Source of the DNA: Byssothecium circinans
Lineage: Eukaryota; Ascomycota; Dothideomycetes; Pleosporales; Massarinaceae
Direction of reading: 5' to 3'
Assembly (NCBI GenBank): GCA_010015675.1
Contig: ML977038.1
Location: 82,012-146,011 of the forward strand
DNA: 64,000 nucleotides
In this document: piece after piece, positions 55,282-64,000 of the stretch
Position numbering within the stretch: position 1 is the first letter of the stretch
Layout: every line of letters begins with the position of its first letter
The notes under the pieces: generated by a model
Database searches by the model: none
What the model was told of the DNA's origin: nothing
Seen by the model: the letters and a program-made list of their open reading frames with translations, nothing else
Program-made: the position numbers and the translations under genes

Positions 55282-56205
55282 TCGGAAGATTTGTGAAAGC
55301 GAGGACTGAGAAGGACACCATACCTCTTCGGTATAGGATCTGATTTTGGGGGGTCAGAGCTTTTGAGAGCTATCGGCTCCAATAGGGGCAGTCGAGCGGA
55401 GGACATTGTGTGGGTGTGATATCCTTTCGAGATCTTGCTACATGCTAGACAAGTACATGAAGATTGCGCGAAAGTATATTATGCGTATGGGCGGGTCAAG
55501 AACTCCCCAAGTTCGATGTTTGGGAAAGCAGTCAGCATACCTTTACGTTCTCTTTCCTACAACACTGACGTCAGATTCATGTGTATCATCATCAATAGCA
55601 GTTCCTAAAGAGTAGCCGACAAGATACCGTGGGGATGACGGCTCTTTCAAGTTGCGTAGACCCTTAAAAGCTCTCCTCACACTTTCTCTTCGCCCAAGCC
55701 CTTGTGTGCCTCGGTATTTGCCACCTCCACCTCTTCAACGCGCACTCACCCATCTCCACAATTCCATTGAGCCTCAACTCCACCCTCCGTACCACTCATA
55801 ATTTTGCGTGTAAATTTCGGGGTGGGTCTGCCGACTCTTGGCCCGCCGTCTTCCCGACTGCACCGACACCGCCCCGTTCCCCGCCCTCTCCAACAGGGTT
55901 TTCTGCTCGAGCGCAAATACAATAGTAAAGAAGCACTACGAACACGCTCAAGCCAACGGTATGATTTCGGTATATGATGGGTCTGGAAAGGCCAAGGCTG
56001 AGTGCGTAGGAATGACGTACCGATAGGCTGGGCACGAGCTGGGCATTACAGATGCCATGGCATTGTGTGGGTCTCATGGGATTGTGTGGGTCTGATGGCA
56101 CCACAGTATGGAGAAAGATATTTAAAGTGGTAGTACCGCTGAGATGGGATTTGAATGCAAGTGCCAGGTTCTTCTTGGGGTCGAGTATCTGAGAATTTTG
56201 CGGTC
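55282..56205. other. Intergenic (0.9 kb)
   Basis: Upstream of the sugar transporter. Contains a perfect CRE-like palindrome TGACGTCA at 55566-55573, about 630 bp before the ATG; its relevance is unknown. A near-duplicate TGGGTCT phrase around 56070-56095 is a short local repeat. Confidence 0.45.
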
Positions 56206-58046
56206 ATGAGTTTGGGAAAACGGTAAGTTAGCTGAGCTAGTCATTGGAACGAAGTCACTGATGGATTGCAAGATCTATTCGCGTCAATGGCGCCGATTGC
56301 AGTATCGAGGCTATTATGCTCGGTGTAGTAACGAGCATAGGAGGCTTTCTGTTTGGTTATGATACCGTAAGACGTCCTTCAAACACACTTTACCTTGGAC
56401 TTTACCGACACTGTTAAGGGCCAAATCTCTGCCATGCTTCTCTTCGAGGACTTCATCAACCGTTTCGGCCAAACGCAACCCGATGGCACCAGAAAATTCG
56501 ACACCATCATATCTTCGCTCGTTGTCTCTCTGATGTCCATTGGCACCCTCATCGGTGCTCTTTCTGGTGCCTACACTGCCGACTGGTGGGGCCGACGACG
56601 CAGTCTGAGCTTCGGTGTTGCCATCTTCATCGTCGGAAATATCATTCAAATCACAGCAATGAATTCATGGGTCCATATGATGATGGGTCGATTCGTTGCT
56701 GGTTTGGGCGTGGGCAACCTTTCAGTCGGTGTACCCATGTTCCAGTCCGAATGCTGTCCACGTGAGATCCGTGGAGCGGTTGTTGCTTCGTATCAGCTCA
56801 TGATCACGATTGGTATTCTCGTTTCGAACGCTATCAATTACCGCGTACGTAGCTTCGAAGATAGCGACGCTTCATGGCGTATCGTCATCGGTCTCGGCAT
56901 CGCATTTTCTCTCCCTTTGGGAATTGGAATCCTCTTCTCGCCCGAGTCGCCGCGCTGGCTCGCTGGGCGCGGACGCTGGGAAGATGCGCGGATGTCGTTC
57001 GCGCGCCTTCGAGGCTTGAAAGATGATCCTAATAACGAACTTGTCTTGGATGACTTTAAAGAGATGCAAGAGTCGATCGAGGAGCAGAGGAAAGCGGGTG
57101 AGGGAACCTGGCTTGAATGCTTCACGAGCCAGCCATCCGGTCTTCCTAAACTGGTCTATAGAACGCTTCTTGGTTGCGCAATTCACTTCCTTCAGCAGTG
57201 GACTGGTGTAAACTACTTCTTCTACGTAAGTGTAATTCAACGTCATCGAACTTACAGTGTGCTAATTGATTGTAGTATGGCGCTACCATCTTCAACTCAG
57301 CCGGCATCCAAGATCCCATCTTGGTTCAGCTGATTCTTGGCGCAGTCAACGTAGCCATGACCTTCCCAGGTCTCTACATCGTCGAGCGACTCGGCCGCCG
57401 CATTCCCATGATCGTTGGGGCATTCTGGCAAGCTTCATGGCTTCTGATTTTCGCCGCCGTTGGTGTCGCGCGCCCTCCCACCGAATTCGAGAGTTCCGGC
57501 ATTGTCATGATAGTGGCTGCATGCATGTTCATCGCCTCGTTCGCCATGACCTGGGGACCATTCGCTTGGGTCGTCATCGGCGAGACATTCCCACTGCGAA
57601 CGCGCGCAAAACAGGCATCGCTCGCGACAGCCGGTAACTGGCTTGGGAATTTCTTAATCGGTTTCCTGACCCCGTTTGCAAACGATGGGATCAGCTACTC
57701 TTTCGGCTTTGTCTTCTTCGGATGCAATCTGGCGGCTGGTATCATCGTGTACTTCTTCCTTTACGAAACGAAGGCGTTATCGTTGGAAAACGTTGATGCG
57801 ATGTACTCTGATGGCTCCATCAAGGCCTGGAATAGTTCCAGATGGGTTTCTGCGGGTTACATTGATAGGAATACGCGCGATCATGCGTACTTTCAGCGGA
57901 GGACTTCTGTGTTGGATGACTCTGCTGGCGGCCATGCCGTCTACGACAAGGATGCGAGGAGCGATGAGGAAAAGAGCACGGTGCTTGGTACGCCTGGTAG
58001 ACGCTCTGAACACCAAGAAATTGTCGGCAATGACAAACGGGTCTGA
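56206..58046 (+). CDS. MFS sugar (hexose-type) transporter
   Basis: Four exons, 56206-56222 (17 nt), 56273-56366, 56419-57225 and 57276-58046, give 562 residues. Sugar-porter hallmarks are present: SIGGFLFGYDTGQISAML across the exon 2/3 junction, DWWGRRRSLSFG, GRFVAGLGVGNLSVGVPMFQ, PESPRWLAGRGR, and FLQQWTGVNYFFYYGATIF across the exon 3/4 junction. ERLGRRIPMI, GPFAWVVIGETFPLRTRAKQ and YETKALSLENVD complete the set. Twelve TM segments; plasma-membrane uptake of hexoses or related sugars is likely. The C-terminus is a long polar cytosolic tail. The tiny first exon is supported by phase and by extension of the frame to an ATG with a good downstream fit (MSLGKRSIRVNGADCSIEAI). Confidence 0.93.
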
Positions 58047-58482
58047 TGCGGTTCGTTCTCGCTGCTGTGCTCAGATTTCGGTCACCGGTTGCGTTGTAGT
58101 GTACTTTTATTTCGGATTATTTTTCCTTGTTTGGCCATCTCTTTTAATTATGCGGCCCTAGGTTGTATATATTCGATTCGCATCCTGTACAGTTAGCAAA
58201 GCATCTTCATACTTGACATTTTGTCCAAAGAAAAAGTCGAGACTTTCATCCAAGCAAGGCTCCGATGCCGATCGACCGCTAAGCCACACTAAAAATAGTG
58301 AACGTGGCGCGGGACTGATGAGGCGTAACGCGTCATCGGCAAGCCTTGTGCCGCTAGAGACAGGGGGCATCGGATCGTAAACAGCCCAGATTCCAACTTA
58401 CAATTCACACACCTCCGCCTCTTCACCAACACTCGATCCCCTTGTTTTCTCTCTCTTTCCCTTCGAAGCTCAAAGCAACAAT
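58047..58482. other. Intergenic (436 bp)
   Basis: 3' flank of the sugar transporter and upstream region of the M50B protease gene. No gene. Confidence 0.5.
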
Positions 58483-59480
58483 ATGGCCCCCTTGATCTCA
58501 TCCTCAGACCGTCAGCAGCTAGCACGGCTAGCGCGACGGGCGGTAGTCACAGCGGGCCCGGCACTGGCACACCCGCATCTCCACAAACGTGGGCTATCGG
58601 TGAATCATACACAAGGTGTAACGCTCGGTATCATCGCCGCGTACATTGTTATCATTGCGCTGTTATGGAATCTTCCCTACGTACGATGGGTGCTGTGGCC
58701 CTTTAAGGTGAGTTTTGTCGTCTTCAGCTCTGAGCTGGCTGAGGCATGCTTGGCACTTCAAATGTTGCGTTGGCAGTCAGCTGATTCAAACTCCAGATGT
58801 TGGTCATCGCCTTCCATGAATTCGGACATGCCATTACAGCGTGTTGCACAGGTGGAAGAGTCGAGAGTATTTCCTTGGATCCGCATGAAGGAGGTGTAAC
58901 GCATATGCGAGGCGGGAAACAGGCTATCACGCTTCCAGCTGGCTATCTTGGTTCGAGTCTGATTGGAGCCCTTCTCACGTTCTGTGGGTTTAATATCGTG
59001 GCGAGCAAAATCGCAAGTATTGTGTTGGGCGTATGCTTCTTACTTACGCTGTGGTGGGCTCGAAAAGACTGGTTGACTATCGTCACTGTACTCCTAGCCG
59101 TGGGCTTGCTTGTTGCTTGTTGGTTCATCAAGCATGCTGAGCCTTTGCGATTCGTCGTGGTACGTATCTCATACGTTATTCATCCTTTTGTTACTAACAA
59201 TATCTAGCTCTTTATCGGCGTCATGTCTTCCCTCTACAGCGTATGGGATATCTGCGACGACTTGATTCTAAGAAAAGTAAACTCATCGGACGCATACGTT
59301 TTCGCGAAACGGTACGGCGGCTCCTCACAGTGCTGGGGCGTTATCTGGTCGCTCATCAGCTTGTTCTTTATGGTCGCTGGTATTCTTGCGGGACTTGCAG
59401 CTTTTAAACAGACGACACAGCAACAAATTGACGATTCCAAGAAGGTCATTCCCACGGTCAGGATGTTGCTCAAGATCTAG
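58483..59480 (+). CDS. Peptidase M50B-like integral membrane metalloprotease
   Basis: Three exons, 58483-58707, 58797-59159 and 59208-59480, give 286 residues. A first TM segment (GIIAAYIVIIALLWNLPY) precedes the zinc motif HEFGH at residues 82-86 (VIAFHEFGHAITACC). The family segments DPHEGGVTHMRGG and LPAGYLGSSLIGALL follow, then several TM helices (ASIVLGVCFLLTLWW, IVTVLLAVGLLVACWFI) and a C-terminal one (SLISLFFMVAGILAG). This matches the fungal M50B family of presumed intramembrane or membrane-associated zinc proteases of unknown substrate. Location is probably ER/Golgi or vacuole but not evident from sequence. Confidence 0.92.
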
Positions 59481-59901
59481 GATGTCGGAAGTGTGAAATG
59501 ATTCGGAGTCTGGGAAGGGTCTTTTTATTTATATCTTTTATGTGTTTGACATTTGGGCAGACTGGACATGGGACACGGTATACCATTTGCATAGTGCTTT
59601 CACTTACTAGTCATATATCACTCGAAAATCTCAATCATGGTTTATGGGAACTGGCATTAGCTCAAACGGTTTTTTGACTAGCTCCCCACATTTTCTGACG
59701 TGCAGGCTCGTATCCACTTGCAGTCCAGAGCCGTTCACCCTCGACTATGCTGCTAGCGAGTAATATGGGCATCATCGACATTGCTAGTCATTCTTACGGA
59801 ACCTTACTTCCCAGAACCCATACACCATCCTGTCAAAGGTCTGGCTTGATCAAGCACAGAATAGAAATCCTACCATCGCTCGCTCGCTTGCCTCACGGAC
59901 A
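59481..59901. other. Intergenic (421 bp)
   Basis: No gene recognised between the M50B gene and a decayed orphan gene. Confidence 0.5.
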
Positions 59902-60431
59902 CTATGGACGACCATCCCTTCACCTTCCCCGAAATCCGCCCTGGAGCAGGCTCAAACATGCAACCGTACACGCACTTCTTCATCTTCTTCCGCAAGCGAG
60001 CGGATAGCTCCAAGAGATATTTCATGTCTGGCGGAGAAGCGTACATGCAGGTCTAGCCGTTACCGGAGCAGGATTGGGAGGCCATTATTCGAGAAATGTC
60101 TGAGTACAAGAGTCTATTCCTGGTGTTGGACAGTAGAGACCCGAGAGCAAGTGATGAGAGAGCGGTGAAGCTCAGGAGAAGTAGCTATATAGGCAGGAGC
60201 CGACGCTAGACCAGAACGATACTGAACCGTCCGGAACGGTCAAGTACTGTTCAGTCCAACACCTGACATCATTCAGTCTACGACAAGAGCATTGACGGTT
60301 ACTGGCTACATACATTACCCGAATACAAAGAAGAATTTGAAAAGTACGGCATGGAGCCACTGCAGCTCGATGGGATGGCTAGATATGACCAATTGATCTA
60401 TGGAAGCAAGATTGAAATGAGTGGGCACTAA
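59902..60431 (+). pseudogene. Decayed orphan gene
   Basis: Opens with ATG and clear coding composition (DDHPFTFPEIRPGAGSNMQP, YTHFFIFFRKRADSSKRYFM). It meets TAG at 60054-60056, where CAG (Gln) would read through into PLPEQDWEAIIREMSEYKS and FLVLDSRDPRASDE. A second TAG occurs near 60210. After a frame change the last part (VYDKSIDGYWLHTLPEYKEE, FEKYGMEPLQLDGMARYDQL) ends at TAA 60429-60431. No family recognised. It is convergent with the histidine phosphatase gene. Confidence 0.6.
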
Positions 60432-60532
60432 TGAGGGGTTCCTGCCGGTGGTAAGAGATTAACACCTGCGTGAACGAGTCCAAAGCTGTAGCGAGTGGGG
60501 ACTGGGTTTTAGTTTGGGTCAAATACATATTC

Positions 60533-62406
60533 CTAATATCCGGCCGGTTCATTGTTCATCGTGGTCGATAAAGCACCCAAGTTAGACTTGCACGCGTATT
60601 TCCAACTTCTAGGAGTAAACTTGTCTACAATAGACTTGAATGCCGACTAGTATTTACCGAGTAATGTCAGTAAAGCTGCTACACAGATCAGCATCTCGGG
60701 TACATGAGGGGGCCTTACCAGTGTGCAAAGGCTTGTGTCCTCATCAAAATGCTTCCCTTCCGCTCGACAGCCGGGGATCGTCATGATGCGGTCATTATAT
60801 CTGACTCTCACGAAGTATTCGTCAAGTTCTTGCACCTCCTCCGTCGTGAGTTTCTTGACTGGTCGTCGCCCGAAGCTTCGCGGCTCGCCCGTGTCTCCCT
60901 GATCGGTGATTGAAGTCAAGCCAGTGGTAGCACCCCTCCATAGCCACCGCCGCCCACCTTCGTTCATACTTGGGGAAGGCGTTCGTCTCTTGCGAAACAG
61001 TTCAAAGATAATGTGGCTGGTGAAGGGCGGCCACTTCTCGTTACCATTAAGACAGCCAAGGCTTGCTAGCACTACGCCGATGGTGCGGTCATGACAACCT
61101 AAGAGGGATAGCCTGGGCGGGGCATTTGATTGCACGGTAGGGTCTCGTAGCATGTCATATCTCCGACTCCACTCTACTTGGTCAACCATCTTCAGGACTA
61201 TGTCCCCCACCAACTGGCCTGCGCCAAGCATTCGAAGTTCACGAGAAACACCATAGCCGCGAAACATCTCGTCGACTACAATGCAGTCGATGACTTTACG
61301 CACCCGTTCGTCGTAGAATTCGTCGGGAAGCCGAGTGTCGGGCCCATGGGCAAGTGTTGCATTAATGGAGTCCATGACAGCCGACAAACTAGGCCGAGAG
61401 TCCACAGCTAAGGCTTCGTTGCTGGGCATCCATTTGCCCAGCTTTTCAGACAGATACCTCATGTCGTCGCTCTCGTTCCACTTCTCTGCAGCTCCCTGAG
61501 AAAATGCTCTTGTAAGCTCTGCGAGTCTGGCACACGATTTGGTGTTTGGGAGCAGCGTCTCCTCTGCCCGTGAGCGCATAGCAATATCCCAGGGAGCTGA
61601 CGTCCGGTTTATACCTAAAGGATAAAGGCCGTGTAAGATCTGCTGCACTGACTCGACGACTCGTGGCACCTCCGTTGTCCGGACATAGAGCATTCTAGTA
61701 TCTGATAGATGCTTTGGCAACTTCTAAGCGTTAATTGGGTCACCACTACGTGACAGGGTTATGCTGGGACATTACCAAGCTTAGCTGATCGACGTAGAGC
61801 CGGCGTAACCACTTGCCGAAGGCAAGGGAGGTGTCCCGTCCTCTGTCAGTGAGCTCTCCGGGCATGCTATAGAATGCTGTTAGAAATGCGCCTCGGAATC
61901 ACGCCCGGAGACGGGTGAGCCTCACATACCAGATGCTGCTGGTCTCACCACCTGCTCCCTGTGCGGGAATTGATCGCCCGTCGGGCTCGGATATCTCTAG
62001 ACGTCTCTTCCAAGTTATAGATTCCCATCTAGAGCCATCCTGGGTAGCCATAACGACCTGGGTAAACCGCTGAGCCGCGCTGCAATACGGCCAATCTGTG
62101 CCAGTCAGCGACCGAGCGCGCAGCTGCTTCAGCTTTCCTCACTTACAGGGAGACAACCCAGTCTAATGCCGAGTGCGAAGTCAGCAAAGCAGCGAAGGCA
62201 TTAGGAGCCGCGCCGACTTGCATTCTGAAAGCGGGCCCATATTGGGCTTCGCTCGCCATGACGGACGAGCTGATTCCTCAAGGCGGTTAGTGCCGAGTGC
62301 CCTACGACTTAGGTATACATTAGGGAGAACGAACAATCTGCACTTGCTCAATATTCAACCCGCCTGGACAAGCCGGAGCTATTGTTGCGCTAGGGATGGA
62401 CGTCAT
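60533..62406 (-). CDS. Histidine phosphatase superfamily (branch 2) acid phosphatase-like protein
   Basis: Six exons, 62335-62406, 62218-62269, 61930-62095, 61776-61866, 60719-61723 and 60533-60646, give 499 residues. The phosphohistidine motif RHGERSP is at residues 27-33, just after the exon 1/2 junction (VQI joined to LVRHGER). GELTDRGRDTSLAFGKWLR and DTRMLYVRTTEVPRVVESVQ follow, and the catalytic HD pair is at about 338-339 (LLGCHDRTIGVVLA). The last exon, found by splicing a 72-nt intron, restores the usual C-terminus AFKSIVDKFTPRSWKYACKS. There is no evident signal peptide, so it resembles intracellular acid or lysophosphatidate phosphatases rather than secreted phytases. Donors of introns 1 and 2 (GTTCGT, GTCGGC) are non-consensus, so the N-terminal model is the least certain part. 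Confidence 0.82.
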
Positions 62407-62692
62407 GGCGATGAGGCTAAGGCGAAAACAGTTTGAGACAGATCGAGTCAGTTGGTTTGGCGATTTGATGAATTGAGTGGTTGATAAACAGGGAGAAGTG
62501 TTTTATCTAGGTGACGCCTAGCCGTGCTTACCGTGCTGAATCAGCCAACGCACGTTCTCACCCCCGCGCACGGTTTTGACGATGCCTGCCACCCACTTTA
62601 TGAAGCTCTACAGCGCGATATAGGTGCTACAGATGCCGAATTTTTTGTAGGAGTGAATAAGAGAGCTTGAAAATTCGATTGGGAGCGATAAA
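62407..62692. other. Junction between host DNA and transposon 3' end
   Basis: 286 bp between the phosphatase start codon and the transposase stop. The transposon terminus should lie here. A candidate outer end is the GC-rich block from about 62512 (AGGTGACGCCTAGCCGTGCT) onward. The matching left inverted repeat is outside the window, so this is only a suggestion. Confidence 0.35.
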
Positions 62693-64000
62693 TTACGTGC
62701 GATAGCGTTGTGGGGGGAGAACTTTGCGGGTGCGCGTTTCCTTCGGCACCAAGGACCCCACATCTTCAATATCCATCTTAACTACCTCTACAGCCTTAGG
62801 GGCAGTAGTAGGTGCTGGGAGTAGTGAAGGAGCCTTTGCGCGACGCCTAGCACCCTTTTTAGAGGTCTGTAGATCCTGGCGGAGTTGTTTTTCGATCTGT
62901 TTCGCGATACGCGCCTCCTCGCGCTCAATAGCCTTACTCTGCTGCTGTTGAAGGCGGATTTCTTTGGCCGCCAGCCGTAGTCGCGCGCGCTCCTCCTGTA
63001 GATCCTTCTTCTCCTGCTTCTTCTGCTCCTTAAGGCGTTGCTGCTCCGACTTTTGAAGCTGTAGAGCCTCCTCGTTGGCGTCCTTTTGTGCCTGCCTCTC
63101 ACGGGCGTCCTGAACCTTCGTAGGCGACCAAAATACGGCGCCACCATGCCAATCCTCTGGCGCTTCAAGTAGTAGGGGTTTACCGCGTTGACGGCACTTC
63201 TTCTCATTAAGTAGAGCCTCACGTAAACGCTCGTTTTCGTGCTGTAGTATCTGCTTTTGGGCGGAGATCGCGTGGATAGTGTGAGAGAGTTAACGCGTGC
63301 GGCGGTCATGGAGATCCTCTACTACCTGCCGTAGTAAGCGCTCGATTTTTCTCCAATCTAAAGCTGAGAGTACTGACGAGCTACTCTCACTTGAGGAGGG
63401 CCTTTCTTCTACGCGTTTATTGAATCTTTGAAGGATAACGTCAGGATCGAAAGGCGACAGTCCTGTAGCTTCAAAAGCGCTTAGAATCATCACTTCTTTG
63501 AAGGCTGTGTGCCACGCGCGATAGAAGAGGCGGAAAAAGTCTCTTTTAGTAATTGATGAGATGCCCTAGCAGTTGTACATAAAGGCACTTAGCTCAGAGG
63601 AGTACGCCGCGGAGAGAGGCTTGAAAAGACCCACGTCAAGTGGTTGAAGCGTATGGGTAGCGTGTGGGGGGTAGATAGCGAGGAGTATTCGATTCTCGTC
63701 GCAGTATTTGATGAAATCCATCGTTACGTGTGAGCCGTGCCCATCTAGGATTAAAAGGCGATACGACCGACGCGCCTTTGCCTTCGTCTCCCTATCAAAT
63801 ACGAGCTTTAACCACGCCAGGCCCAGCTCATTATTGGTCCATCCATTTGGTGATGAGGTGAAGAAGGTGCGGTGGATCGTAGGATCAAAATCCTGTAGCC
63901 ATGAATCCTGTAGGTTTCTGGAAACGGCTTAATAAATAAGGGCAGGTGTAAGAGCAGATCCGTCGGCGCAAATACATGCGATAGTCGTTATCCACTCCCT
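62693..64000 (-). mobile_element. Degraded Fot1/pogo-type DNA transposon, partial (DDE transposase)
   Basis: The 3' part of a pogo/Fot1 transposase runs off the right edge. Reading right to left: WITTIACICADGSALTPALI, then TFFTSSPNGWTNNELGLAWL, LLILDGHGSHVTMDFIKYC (the second catalytic Asp region), ENRILLAIYPPHATHTLQPL, DVGLFKPLSAAYSSELSAF, FEATGLSPFDPDVILQRF, then a Lys/Glu/Gln-rich coiled tail (RGKPLLLEAPEDWHGGAVFW to VLPPQRYRT). Three in-frame stops occur, at 63929-63931 (TAA), 63566-63568 (TAG) and 63290-63292 (TAA), each where the family has Gln. There are no frameshifts, so the frame is otherwise preserved over 1.3 kb. The element is non-autonomous because of these stops. Confidence 0.92.

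Noticed and set aside
60647..60718. Phosphatase C-terminus read straight through to the TAG at 60647
   Set aside because: Splicing this 72-nt segment exposes an in-frame exon with the expected C-terminus AFKSIVDKFTP, so it is better explained as an intron.
1..64000. CRISPR arrays, biosynthetic gene cluster, bacterial operons
   Set aside because: No regularly spaced repeats; no PKS, NRPS or terpene synthase; genes are intron-bearing fungal genes of unrelated function.

Overview
The window is nuclear DNA of a filamentous ascomycete (Pezizomycotina; Dothideomycetes is my best guess from the gene families). The evidence is short introns (mostly 41-130 nt) with GT(A/G)(A/C)GT donors, CTAAC/CTGAC branch points and AG acceptors; Zn2Cys6 regulators; a fungal Net1/Dnt1-like protein, an mS41 with an IGR motif, a fungal M50B membrane protease; and a Fot1/pogo-type transposase. 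I found no bacterial-style operons, CRISPR arrays, rRNA or convincing tRNA. Gene models below were spliced by hand. Where exon lengths are given, their sums keep the frame, and this is the main support for each model.

Layout. 0.9-8.8 kb: a Net1/Dnt1-like nucleolar protein, an unrecognised seven-exon gene, and a single-exon F-box-like (LPxELRxxIY) protein. 9.7-11.5 kb: a decayed MFS transporter. 12-19 kb: a NEDD8/SUMO-type cysteine protease, a branched-chain aminotransferase divergent from an Erv2-type sulfhydryl oxidase, and a LYAR-type zinc-finger protein. 20-32.5 kb: a small membrane protein, two Zn2Cys6 regulators, ARPC1 divergent from mitochondrial ribosomal protein mS41, and a decayed flavin monooxygenase. 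34-48 kb: an amino-acid permease, a 4-kb gene-poor stretch with coding-like debris, a CAMK-type protein kinase, a peroxisomal (SKL) nitronate monooxygenase, and taxilin divergent from the mitochondrial presequence protease. 52-64 kb: a decayed F-box-like gene, a tandem pair of orphan coiled-coil genes (one frameshifted), a sugar transporter, an M50B protease, another decayed orphan gene, a histidine phosphatase, and a degraded Fot1/pogo transposon running off the right edge.

Conserved housekeeping genes (ARPC1, mS41, PreP, taxilin, Erv2, LYAR, BCAT, deneddylase) alternate with accessory, orphan and decayed genes. A recurring feature is that premature stops in the decayed loci are mostly TAG or TAA at positions where the expected codon was CAG, CAA or TGG. 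These are CpA to TpA changes on one strand or the other, the signature of repeat-induced point mutation (RIP). This holds for all three stops in the transposase and the first three in the MFS transporter. No single new multi-gene system is proven. The best candidates for undescribed biology are the tandem coiled-coil pair at 53.2-55.3 kb, the orphan gene at 5.1-7.4 kb, and the coding-like tail beyond the stop codon of the protein kinase.
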